NCBI GenBank assembly: GCA_029706075.1
Contig: JAINUG010000037.1
Location: forward strand, 5,212,166-5,276,165
Length of the DNA stretch: 64,000 bases
From: Aldrovandia affinis
Taxonomy: Eukaryota > Chordata > Actinopteri > Notacanthiformes > Halosauridae
Direction of reading: 5' to 3'
Positions 39,514 to 64,000 of this stretch are shown one piece after another. A program made the position numbers and the translations under genes. Position 1 is the stretch's first letter. Each line of letters starts with the position of its first letter. Below the pieces are notes generated by a model that was not told the origin of the DNA, did no database searches, and saw only the letters and a list, made by a program, of their open reading frames with translations.

Positions 39514-40499
39514 AAAAAACTAGACAAAACCAAAGCACAACGAGGAGAGGAATGTATCTGAAACAAAAGCTTTTGATTGTTGTTCTCTTGGCCACAAACA
39601 GCCAATGGGGTCACTTTGAATCATCTGTGTCTCTTGCTGCAGTATAATTGCTGTTCTTTGTAGTTCGTTAAAAGATCACTGAAAGAGCACATTCCCTAAT
39701 TAAAATGATGAATTTATTTCCCCCCACAGCATGGCACATCACTTTGAAGTTTTCTAACCAATTGCTTTTTGATGAAAGACTTGTTTTACTTTCAACAAGA
39801 AGTTAAGAGAAAGCGTTCAATGGCTGCGGCTAGTCTGCAGGCCTTTGAGGTGCATTACCATTGTGAAGGGTGAAAAAACAGGAATTGAAGAAGTATTAAT
39901 TCAGTTTGTTCAGACTATACCACATAATGTCTTTACGGTTCTTGCATATAGTTTTTCATTCATTTACAACACTGCCAAGCTTGTGATCTATACATTAGAT
40001 TTTTAAAAATATAGTACAGTTCTGGACCAAACCCACAGATAAGGACATAGCAGTTAGCACCATAGCAGTTACATTGAATGCCCTCATTGAATTAAGTTTT
40101 AGCACGTATAGTGCAATATTGCAATGTACCAATCCTTTTCTACAGGGTCAAAGGAAACGAGCGTGTCCCTCAGGAAAAAGTTTGTGTACAACTAACTTAC
40201 AGATATTTTCTTAAGTAAAACGTTCCATCAAACCGTTTTTCCATGAAGGAGAGGTCAATAAACTTGCATGACCAGGATGGTTTTCAAAGAGGAAACGCAT
40301 CTACCTCAGCTGTCAAGGATAACATCTGACATCTAACATCTGGGAAACCATCTGTTGTAGTTAATGGAGTGAAATCAAATTGCAAATTTGCAGTAAACTG
40401 AAAATGAACTGTAAATCTATTTCACTGTGAACCTCTGGTAAATAACAACAATGGAATGCAATACACAAGCTTGGAATTACAAAAATAATTTCTCATGAG

Positions 40500-40520
40500 T
40501 TTTTTTTTTTTTTTTTTTTT
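40500..40520. repeat. Poly-T run
   Basis: About 21 consecutive T. Confidence 0.9.
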
Positions 40521-43500
40521 CTGAGCTTTATTTGTCTATTTTGTCTTTGATTTTCTGTTTTATATTGTTTTCCATGTCTATTTTGTTTCTGTTTAAGTGT
40601 TGAAAGTCACTTGGCATTCTCTGTATTCTTCCAAATAAATTCTGTATGGATGTTCCATGCCTTTGAAATGAGTGGCAGAACAGGATGAGTGTATGTAGCA
40701 TTACATCACTGTCTTCTTGGTTCCCAAAGGCGCTCTCAGTGTTATTGATATTATTATTCTAGTATCAGACTCGATTCCAGCATCGACTCTGGCAGCCATA
40801 CTGGTTTGCTATTCTTCTCAGGGGTAGATGTTATAGAGTAAACATTTTGCCTGCTTTGAACCATGTAGGAACGGGGGGAGGCTCCAAGCAACAGTCTTTT
40901 GAATCAAGCTCCAAGCGATGATGCGTTGTTTGATTCATTTTGCCTGCCGCCTTTTGGGAAATGCATTCGCTTCGTTTCTGACATCTGGACGTCCTGCCTT
41001 AGCCTGTCGATCCACTGTCTGCTGAGTTACAACCGGAGAGATTGCAAGCCAAGCATAATGTGTCAAAGCCTGCACATCTCTTGCTGGATATTAAGTGCGC
41101 TTGTCACAATCACTGTGTCTGTGATAAAGAGATGATGACACGGTCCCAGGCAGCGCCGGCGCTGTGGAGAGGCAGGGGGTCGAGTGCACGGGAGAGTGAC
41201 ATCAGCCAGCCAGCGGGACTGTGTTAGCCATGTGTGCTGTGCGTGCAGGGGTAGGGGGTGTCAAAACTGCCTCGTCAGATGTGCGAGGCTGTTAACTCCA
41301 GTCCAAAGACCACTTTCGGATCAGCGCTAAGCAGATGTTAGAAATGTCAGCGGTGACGTATGACTCTGACCGATGGGCTGCTGCCCAGGGCCGTAGGTGC
41401 AGGTCATGGTGGGCCAGTGCTGCTGGAGGCCTGCCCAAGGATAGCTCACTTCGGATGCACTGTGATAGCATGCAGCCAGAATGGGAGCCTGGGGAGAGGC
41501 TAAATGGTACCTTGGCAATCTGACTATCGGATGGGGTCAGGGGGCCTGTCCTCAGCTCCTCCGAGCACCCTGGCTGGCTCCACTGTGGAGATGAGCTGCC
41601 CAGAGTCCCTGCCATGGCCTTTCCACGCCATCCCATCATGCACGGCATGATCTCCACCACCTGCATCACTAATGAGCCTCAGGGGTTTTAACTCCACCAC
41701 AGCCAAATCCAGCGCGTGCCTAACTTTCAGTGGATATTTCACAGCTCCCAAACTTTCAATTCAGTCACATTCACATGTGGATGGCGTTGAGAGCTCTTTA
41801 TTTGTGATAACGGGCACAGGGATGTCACAGGAGAGCAGATAACTGTGTGTGACTGAAACCCTGTCTCGGTTATGAAACAAGCCTCAGTTATGAAACAAAC
41901 AGTAAAGGAGAGAATAGTTCAGCTGCCTTTCTTTCAGCTATCTAATTATTTTCTTCCCCTTCCCTTTGAGTCACTTTCTGTTGCCCTAAAGAAGGTATTC
42001 TTCATCCGACAATGTGAATACCTGGTGGACATAAATAATGTTGGCTGCTTGTGGCTTGTTTCCGATCAATGGGGCACTGCCAGTCATTGGTCCTGCTGCT
42101 TCCTGTTGAGCTACCCGGACAAAAAAAAGAAAACCTACACAAGGCATATTGTCTGCATCGTAAACAGCCTTGTATCTCTGAAACTTTTCAGGAAATGGGA
42201 AAAACTGTTTTGTCATTACATTTCATTTGACAAGTTTTAGATTTTTAATAAATCAGTCCCAGAGTCCTGAAACATTGACAGAACACAAGCTTTCATGTAT
42301 CAAACTCAAACATAGTAATGGTATTTTATTGTAACGGTATTTTAATGATGCTGATGTCTCTTCTCTAGCAGAGTGTAGGTTATCAGAGGAGCTCATCTGG
42401 GACACATTCGCAAGGTGTACCGATTGCATAATGAAAAGCAGGTGTGCAATGGCTTGGTCTTGACAATCTGCAGTGACCTGCAAAGACCAGCAGAGGGGAC
42501 CAGTCTGCCAATGACCATGGCACGGACACGGGGGCCCAGCCTGGCGCCACACCACATTAAGACGTTCTGAAATGTGGTGTTACATTTAAGGTTTAAGGCT
42601 TAGGTTTGTCTTTTACTGTACCTTTCTCTTTATCTTTGGAACATTCATTCACCGCCTGCCATTCAGGAGACAGTGAAGAGGTGTTTAGGTTTTGAGTACT
42701 CTTTTCTTTTCAGAGATAATTTAGCCCTCAGCAAGCTGTGGTCTTTTAATCGGCCTATACAGATGCATTCCTGGCAGAAAGTAACCCCCAAGTCACACCA
42801 ATCCATGTGCTTTATTTTCTGTGAATTGTGAGTCCCTAATGAAAGCCATCTTAGGCCATGCTCCAATCACGCACCAGTTGGTTTTGTCTTCACAACTGAC
42901 TAAACAAAGCCCCCTACTGCATTGCTGTTCCATGCTGTTTCATAAAGAACCCATCTCTGAATGCATTTGCAAATACCATTCAAAGGAGTCTCTCAAAAGC
43001 ACTTTACAACCACATAAGGCTGGGGAGAGGCACACCACCACAGCACACTCTAATCAGCTTGGTAATGGCAAACTAGTTATTACGCCACTAATACAGTTAA
43101 TCACTGTAATTATATTTTAAAAGAAAATGTGTCTGTTTATTTGCTTGTTTTGTTGTTTGCATGTTTGCTGCCTTTCCGATGTGCACAAAAGTGTCAACTT
43201 AAACCATACATTAACACTTAAATTGATTAGGTTCTGCTATTTTAATGTTTGCTAATTGTCAGTCATTTCTAATCTAAGTATATTCAGACTAGTATATATT
43301 TTTTGAAATACAACATTGTAATTGTCCCAGGTTTTACTGCTGTGGTAAGCGAGACTACAATCACACTTTTCACACAGAGGAGATGCCATTGTCACTGACT
43401 GTATAAAATATGAGTTATCTGCCAGTAGGGTTTGCAGGTAGGCCCACACCTTCACATGCAAGCAGATTTTGTGTTTGTTAAGCCTGGTTCCCAATGGTGT

Positions 43501-44114
43501 TCCATACCTCATGCTCACTGAGCTTTGCATTGTACCATTACATCTATCTGTGACACACAACTGTGGGACACGTCAAACTCAGGGAGATCCGTATGCTGTG
43601 TATCAATCCTCTGAATCTTTTTGCTATTGTTCTTGTGCTCCCAGCTGTGGTGAGCTTTTCCTTCTGTTGAGAATGACACGCTATGTACTTTTACCCCACA
43701 TCCAGTCAGCCCACACAACCAATCGGATGCCTCGCCATACTGACTGTTTAAATGCTGGTGGAAAGTTACTGTACTGGGCAGTGGGGAGAACTGTGCCACC
43801 CATGCAGAAGGAGAGTAGGCACAGGGCAGTGATCGTATGTGTGAGAAGGTTCACTAACTCTGGGATGCATCTAGGCAAACAGTGGTTAGAGCAGGACGAG
43901 ATGATTTCCTTCATTTACTTCAGCTGCATGCATGGATTTCTGAACATACAAGCAGCAGATAAAGGTGCATGCCAAGCAACTAACTACCATAGTGTATAAT
44001 GATCGGCTCAAGAGGGGATAGCATCTGACCAGTCCTCAAGCACACAGCTCAACTCTGGAAAGAAAAAACGTCCAATTGTGGTAGCCACACTCGTATGTGT
44101 GTGTTTATGTTTGT

Positions 44115-44142
44115 GTGTGTGTGTGTATATACACACACACAC
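44115..44142. repeat. (GT)n-TATA-(AC)n perfect palindrome
   Basis: A 28-bp perfect palindrome centred between 44128 and 44129, made of GT repeats switching to AC repeats through TATATA. Confidence 0.85.
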
Positions 44143-47100
44143 TTTTTTGGCAATGTCTTCTATGCAGCCATACATATTTGAAATATTTCTGTTAATCTAC
44201 AGTGGTTGTACACTACATTACTGTCTGCTCAAAGTGTTGACTCGGCAGAAATAATACACAGCTACTGCTGTATGCTCTTTCCAAACAGCCATTCTTTAGA
44301 AAGTTCTGGAAGGGATCTGCAGCGATCACTCGCATGCCCTGGGAGGAGACGGGTGGGGGCAGCGGACCGGGCCGTCCAGCCTTCTGTCAGACGGAGACAG
44401 AGAGAGAGTGAAACAGAGAGTTCTCTTGAATTCTGAGCGGGAGAAGGATCAGGAAATCAGCACTGACACACGGAAGGGCGGCGATAAAGAGCAATGAATT
44501 CCCGCTGTCCTGAAATGATGAGCCTGCGAAGACAGGAAACGTCTGGAGTGAGATTCATGGCGAAACTCCCTGCTGGCTGCCTCGTCCAAATTAAATCCCT
44601 TCTGAATTTGGTACATCGTACAAAAACTACCGACAGAACATGCTAATATGTCATATGCAGTGTCAAAATGATTCCTATAGGCTGAATATTTAAGTTCTAC
44701 CTAAAGCCTCTTAGTGAGTGGAATAAACACGAGAAAGCATGTTTGACTACAGAATACCTCAGGGGCATAAAGTGCTCAGTGTTAAGACATGACTCTTGTC
44801 GATAATACCATTCCTGAACAGATTTGCATGCCTTGTTGGTAAAAATACATGAATATCCTCACACATACATGCTTGTTGGAGACTATTAACGCACTCTAAT
44901 CGGGTAATAACGGACACATTTCCACGTAAAGTATGAATTTAAATCTTAGTATGAATTTAAATCACAGCATGACGTGAAAAAGAAAATCCCCCCATTTTAG
45001 CGCATGAAAGTAGTCAGCTGTTAGGTTGAATCTCACAGTGTATTTCACTGTGTACATGGTTGTTATGGTTGATGCTGTTTTGGCAGAGTAACGAGTGGAA
45101 GTACCAAACGCGTATTAGACATGGCCCATAAATATTATTTATAGACTGTAGTAACATTTTATTTTCAGTGTGCTTAATTGGCCATTAATTACCTATAAAC
45201 TAACCATTTATAACGCATGAGTTTTGAGTTTAACAGCATGAATAAAATGAAAGAAATTAAAACTTCAATGGCATTAAAAACTACTTTTGAATGGCGAATT
45301 TCTGGTCAGGAATTATAAGCAATTTAATCATATATAGCTCACAAGTAATTCATAATTAAGGATTGACGGTGGAAACCAGTGCAGTGGCCGGTTACAGAGT
45401 CGCCTCAATAGTTTGTTTATTAAAAGACTGTAAGTACTCCGTTTATGGTTCATTACTGGTTAATTAAGAGTGCGTTGAGCACTAGAACCATATGTTTTAC
45501 CAAGACCCGTCAGTTTCGTTTAACTGCGTTCAGTAGGGGGGAAAAAAGATAGGCAAAGAAACAACAACTGGCCCATCAAGCCATATTTGCATGTGATGAT
45601 TATCACAGTTGTTTCACCGCAGCTGTGTCTACAAGGAGTGCCAGGGTTTGTTTTGAAGTCCTCTGGGATTTCAGCTGATGGCAAAGACCTTGCAGAGAAT
45701 TAAGAGCAATTATCTCTTGTCTGGTTTGTGGCTTCTCCTTGGCTAGGCTGAGCATCAATTTTTTTTCATTGTGTTTTCTTTTCTTTTTTTGACAAACACG
45801 ACTCAAAACAAAAGTGTCTGTGCTGGCTTAACTCATATCGTATCCTGCAAGTGTCACGTGGTGCAGCGACTCCAAAAACAAATCACCACCACTGAAAGAG
45901 CCTCTGCTCTGCGCGCTATGAAAAATACACATTCCTAAATGAAGGGATCATAGTGAGGCTTCTTCCAAGGGGTTAACGGGCTCTGAGCTAAAAATGGACA
46001 TGCATATCCCTGTGATTGCAAAATCTGCAAAAGGTGGCAGTGACACCTGGAATAAACATTCGCCAGTGGCCCTGTCATTGACCTGAAAAGACACTCAGCG
46101 TTCCTCATTTTGTTATAACATTTCAGGAATAAAATATAAAAAGAGGCTTATGTGTAATAACTACAACTTTTCCTTTGTAATTCACTTTGTAGTTTTATTC
46201 TAATCCTTATGGCGTTCTACCTACGGCTTTGTCCCAGGCCTGGATCTGTTTTTGTACTCATGTGGGCAGAACAATAATATGGCAATGCTTTTAAACTGGG
46301 GTTACCATTTTTTCCAGTTCATAAAGCACTAAATATTGCGAGCACTTGGACAAGGTAGCGAAACGGCTGCTTCCAGTATGGACGTCTCCGTGCCAGCAGC
46401 GTCGAGCTCTGCCATGAGCGCGATTCCCCCGGCGTTACAATGCTTTCGTTCTCCTGCGCTTTTTTAATCTGCCGTATGCCCTTCTGCTCTGTGTCCTCTT
46501 CTCCCCCAAAGCTGGCACTGGCATGCCTGTTAATCAAATGAAGGTACAAAGCAAATAAAATTAAGTAATAAATAAAAAATATATAATAAATGATGAAGCA
46601 TTCCCCGCGGTGCTGGAGTCTGCCAGCTTTTACAAGCCATTCCAGAGCAAGAGATCTGTGGGGGCGTAATCACTTGGAACCGTTTCTTGGGGTTAGACGA
46701 GTGAAAATGGACTCAGAACTCCACGGAGGGGAGCCAGGATTGAGAAAGAGGAATGCTGGGGGAACATTTGTAGTTTGCTGCCTTATGGACAACGGTGGAC
46801 AGAACCCCAGATAAAATATAGTAAACCCAGGCTTGATTGTTCTGCCTCCAGGCAAAATTTACGGAAGGAAGACATGAAAGAGGGCTATTCTCGGCTCCTC
46901 GCTGCAGCACCTCGTTCATTTTTTGCCCTCCACAACTGCTGTGTTGCTATAAAGCCGACAGCCAGATTACCTCATATATGTGTTTGTGTTAATATAACTC
47001 TGTGTTCCAGTGGACTGCACACACAGAAAATGCACCGTTTTGTGAACTGTAGCCACCAGCCAATTCTCATTGCTCAGTTGTGAAAATGTCACAAAATGTA

Positions 47101-50100
47101 AAAGTTAAAAAACATTTAGTTATAAATCCATTCATCTGTTTAAAATTAAGGTGTATTACAAAGATGTTGGAGAGATAGGAACATTAATTGGGAGGACTAC
47201 CATGGGTTTGAGCCCTTGCTCTTTGGCTCAGAAGTGCCCCTGTTTTTCCATGTTCATCGCTGGTGTTCCATGATCAATTTAAGGTGAAGAATTAAGGTGC
47301 CATAAACAATATATCATGTCTGAAATTGTATTTGATTCAGTTTTAAGCTTGCCTCATACACCCACTTACACATATAGTACACCCCCACACACACACAAAT
47401 ACATATATGCATATACACTTACACAGATACACACAAACACATACACTTTCCCAGTAGTGTTTGTTTAATATGAACTACAATAAAGCAGTTTGTAAATGAT
47501 ACAATCCCATTCTTGTGCTCATGAGTACGGACTTGCCCACAAACCTGCACCACCCTACCACATCAGATACAGTAGGCTTTTATTATCCCAATTTTATCAC
47601 TAGGGTGTTTTGGAAGCATGCCTTAAGAACTGAATGTATTGACACTTGTAAAAGCGTATTCTATGTTGGGGATAAAGAGCCAACCATTCATCAGTAAGCT
47701 TTGAGGATTTTCCATGAGAAATATATTGATACTGTTATCAATACTGTTACCAATTTTAGTACAGCGAACACGACAACATTGCCTTCATACTGTGTTTGTT
47801 CATAACAGTTTACCTCTTTACTGAAAAGTTCAATGTTCGGTTCTGCTAATAGAACATAATTTCACAGTTATACTAGGTAAAGATTGGTATCTTAACATAA
47901 AAAGGGTTCCCAGAAATGCAAAGGTTTTGCCGTACTTTGGAAAGCAGCTAGCGGAGGTTTGTAACAGGAATGGAAAGTATAAACGCACAAAAAGAAAATG
48001 AAATGTATCCTTGAAGTCCTTTTTCACCAGCAATTCTCTGCCTGTTCCATTGGAGATCCCATACCCAACACAGACTGGCTCACTTTTTCAATGTGCTTAA
48101 TGAAAACTGGTGTCAGGAAACGTAAGAACAGCGAGAGGTTAACTGCTCCGATCCAATGAACTTAGACATGCTGTGGGGTTGATCCTGTGGGATACGCTGA
48201 TTATCTACACAAAACACAAACACAGATGTCAAGGGCACAGTACATAGTTGTGTGTAACAATTACCGCATATTGCCTAATTCCAGCCACCTGTAAAAGAAT
48301 GGCCATTCAAATTATTCAGGCATAGCTCACTTAAGCATACCTCTGACATAACAGGACAAAAAGAACAAAGATACGGTATCCGAGGCCATGGGCGGTGCTA
48401 TAGGAACAGCATATTGTGATATTAACCTTTGGAATGGGGTGTTTCTCACCGGACATGAAATGACGATTGACTTGCAGTCCGCCGGTGAAATGCAGAACAT
48501 AACGCTGTTTTCCACCCCCACTGTCATGTGTAGAACCTGCCACCTAGTGATTGGGAAGCAGGACTGCACCATGCCTTGTGACTTCGGGTACACACAGTTC
48601 TGTTGCACCTTTGGACTGTAATTGTTCACTGAGCATATAAGAGCTGTATGCTGAAACTCCTCAAAAAGTAGGATTTTTTCATATTGAAGCATATGCTTAA
48701 TTCTGATATTCCTCTATGAGGACTGTGGGCATACACAACAGTATGACGTCAATAATGTCAACTCTTGCATTGTGACAGATTTCAGGTTTTTTTGGTCTTT
48801 GAACAGCATATTGGACCAAACTCCAGGTCACTGTACACCGTATCAGATGAGAGGACCATAAAGCACTGATGTTAAAGGACACTTCCAAGAGCCGATTTAT
48901 GGTTGAATTAATCAATGTTTACTGTCTGTGCAATATTCCATGTAATCCATATCAGTAATTATGCAAAACAAATGTCTGCGTATGAAGTCAGGCGTTCATG
49001 TTGGATCTGTACCAGGCCTTTTAAAATTCAGTACAGAAATACAATTTCATCCTTATAATGTTCCACAGAGTCACAGTGGGCAGAAATTGAGAGAATTACC
49101 AAAAGATCCAGAATGTTGAAATGTTCCCCAGACCTGAGGGGTAATCTATCTGAGTATCTAGTTTTTTTTCATTATTTGTAGCACACGTTTGATTTTGAAA
49201 TTGATATTTGGCCCCTTTTATGTTTTTGTTTGCCTGGCAGACAGCCCTGGGGTTATTTGGTGCGTGTGACATTGCCTTTGGGGGATAGGGGGAAACCTGA
49301 GGTTTTCCAGGAGTAAGGAGAAAGGGGAGGTCAAAAGCTTCTTTGGGCCAGAGCTCTTCCGTCCATGTGTCTTACCCGACGTCAGGGGGGGCCAGAAGCA
49401 CAGCCACCAGACGTGTGTCTACATAAAGAAAAACATCCCTCTGTGATATAGCAGCACTGCAAGATCACGTTCGCCACACGACTAGTTACAGTTTGCGTTA
49501 AGCCTCCTCTCCAAATCGCACCATCTTTATTGTTACAAAACCAGTCAGGCTTCACGGTAGACATTTGGATTGACGTGACATTACCCGTGGATATCGTAAA
49601 ACGGGCTGGTGTGTCGCTGCCCCATGTTCCACATCTGACAGCAGTTGCTATCCACCCCCCTTGGCTGCTGAGAGGCACGCAGACTGGATAAGGCACAATC
49701 CAAAATGAGTGAGTCCCTGAGCGCCGTCCGCAGAGAGGGAAGTGCATGGCGGGAGGCGCACTGCCTTATTGCTCAAAGCCTACCTGGCCCACGCTCAAGC
49801 CCCGCGAGTCCTGGCCCTCTTCCTGGATACGGTTTCGCTCTTCCCAGGATACGGCCTGCTGGTGTAAAGTGTCCAGGGCCTCCTTTGCACGCTGCACAAT
49901 CATGGACAGTCCCAGAAGAACCAGCCTGGGCAGTTTAGCCAAGTCTACCGCCCTAAGATTCAGGACTCAAAAAGGACCTGGTCGACACAGGGGCATGGGA
50001 TCTTTTCATTTCCTTTCATTTCATTCCCAGCATCCTATTCTGGGCACCAGAAATTCATCTGGAGGAAGAGAAGAGGGATAGGGCTGATTCGCTATTTTTT

Positions 50101-51299
50101 AAATACATTTTGCTTTCAACTTTTTTTTAATGTTGTAGTTGTTTTCCCATTACAGGAATTTCAGCTCTGTGCCTCAAGGAGCACATATGGAACTGACAAT
50201 GAATAATTGTACACCATGAAAATGGTAAACTTTAAGAGTGGCGTTTTAAAGAACACAATGTCATTTTTCTGAAAGGAGATGAGAAGACACTGAGGGTGGG
50301 GTGTGACCCCCCGATGAGGAGCCAGTATTATCCTGGTGTTGAAATCCATCCAGGGAAGAGTTTTGCTAAACTTGTGAGAGGCCAGCGCATGCACTGAATG
50401 ACCATCACTGTTTTTTTTATTTATTACCATTTGCTGTTGTTTAGTTTTAATGTATGTTTGATTTCAAACTAGGCCCAAGGCCTTTACTTGTATATATTTT
50501 TATACCCAATGTTGCTTTAGTTTTCTTAAAAGCCACCCAGAGGTGAAGTTGGAAATAACAAGCATTAAAAATGCAACTGGCGAAGGTGATTTACTTGTTT
50601 TGGGTGCATTTGACACAAACGTTTTCAAAAGGTTATTGACAAAATAAATAATTTCAAGCTCCAATTAGATCTACATGTACATATTTAAGCTAATGTTCTA
50701 CTGAAGAGTTTTAGAGTTAGATGAACAGGCTTAGGTTAGACTTGCATTACCTTACGGGCCTATATGTTTGCTTTATAATGGCCATTATTGCAGGCAACTT
50801 GAACAGTATACATTTTAAATATATATTTACAATATATACAAATGGGTTTGTTTGTTTTACTATCTGAACATGGTGGTAGGGATATTTCTCCTGGCTGTTC
50901 CGCAGTTAGAAGTGAAATTGGACCCCTTTGATTTGAGTTATTGGCTCTTTGCCTGACTGAAAAACTTTGGTCTGTGGAAATTCTGGCTTCCAGCTCTTTT
51001 CTCTTCTTATTATTCTATTGTCAAGCTACTGCACAAGGAGGTCAAGCACTGGATTTTATTTGGTTGGTTCTGTTGAATTGGGTGGGTGACATTTGATAAC
51101 AGGGTGGATTTGGGGTGCATCTTTTAAAATTGAGAAAGGATTATTTACACATCAGCAATATGGTTCACATGATACTGATTTGCGTGCTACTTGCTAAGCA
51201 TGACCTTTCTTCTGTCCTCTTCCAAGTTTGATTGTGGGGGAAGAAGTAGAGCAGAAAGTTCTCTCCCTCCCTCACTGACTCACTGGGTGAACCGCTCTC

Positions 51300-51637
51300 G
51301 CAGTACCATTATTATACCATAAGAGGGCGCCGTCGTTACACTGCCTGCAGAGCCTCAGCGCCTGTTTAATGCTTGTTCAATGTCAAAAACATGGTTTATT
51401 TTGCATTTACAGGAAAATCTTTTTTTTAGAGATGGCTAGGATTTTATTCCGGAAAATGTGGATTTTTATTATTATTTAACTTTAAACATTAACTTTAAAC
51501 ATGTATTTTTCTTCAGTCGCTAAACATCCCACACCATAGGTGGCAGCAAGTCTGCCAAGTCCAACTTACTTAAAAGCGCCCTATTTGTGTATAGGAAACT
51601 GTTTTGAACCTTTTGGGCCACTGTCATTGTAGTAAAC
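51300..51637 (+). promoter_or_regulatory. Probable gpatch1 promoter and 5' UTR region
   Basis: Sequence directly before the gpatch1 start. No convincing TATA box was seen. A motif resembling the CTCF core (CCATAAGAGGGCGC) lies at 51317-51330, and a weaker one (AGGTGGCAG) near 51539. The transcription start cannot be placed from sequence alone. Confidence 0.3.

Positions 51638-64000
<12,363 letters not shown>

Larger units (their letters stand above)
37396..51299. other. Long non-coding stretch upstream of gpatch1, no gene seen
   Basis: About 14 kb without a recognisable exon. It holds T-runs near 38337-38354 and 40500-40520, a GT/AC palindrome at 44115-44142 and an imperfect CA tract near 47385-47450. 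The longest frames (43469-43999, 41872-42240, 41669-41292 minus) show no domain. Confidence 0.45.

Noticed and set aside
41292-41751. Overlapping minus-strand frames up to 125 codons in a GC-richer patch
   Set aside because: Both strands open at once, composition-driven; no protein family recognised.
43469-43999. 176-codon plus-strand frame
   Set aside because: No recognisable domain, repeat pattern or splice context; the opposite strand is also open in part, so chance is likely.
48327-48692. Region open on both strands (77 codons plus, 121 codons minus)
   Set aside because: No motif on either strand; simultaneous openness suggests chance.

Overview
The window looks like nuclear DNA of a teleost fish. 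The evidence is one spliced vertebrate gene with GT-AG introns, plus several fish-type repeat classes: tRNA-derived SINEs, L2 and CR1/Rex-type LINE remnants, and Tc1-like DNA transposons. CA/GT microsatellites are dense. The species cannot be fixed from the sequence. Nothing prokaryotic, viral or operon-like was seen.

Layout. Positions 1-51.6 kb contain no protein-coding gene I can recognise. This stretch is non-coding DNA with scattered mobile elements: a tRNA-SINE with a perfect 13-bp target duplication (2.3-2.6 kb), a decayed CR1/Rex-type LINE on the minus strand (7.1-8.7 kb), a second tRNA-SINE family (9.6, 31.6 and 37.0 kb, with another copy at 53.1 kb), a third SINE family with an L2-like tail (13.0, 15.6 and 59.5 kb), a Tc1-like deletion derivative (25.7-26.1 kb), an L2 3' end (33.5-34.0 kb), and a Tc1-like element with 116-bp near-identical inverted arms (34.8-36.1 kb). 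Two short coding-like stretches (27.99-28.21 kb minus, 39.37-39.51 kb plus) could not be assigned.

Positions 51,638-64,000 hold most of gpatch1 (G-patch domain-containing protein 1) on the plus strand. I could place 19 coding exons with consistent splice phases, giving 963 codons before the window ends inside what is probably the last exon. Its introns contain two SINEs, an interstitial telomere-like repeat, a roughly 70-unit GT repeat, and a 46-bp minisatellite of about nine units that starts inside exon 15 and re-copies the exon 15 splice donor.

No previously undescribed biological system is evident. The most unusual observations are the splice-donor minisatellite in gpatch1, a SINE whose tail lies 33 bases from the exon 11 acceptor and contains a candidate branch point, and the Tc1-like element whose arms are far better preserved than its transposase. 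All family names rest on motifs read by eye; no database search was possible.
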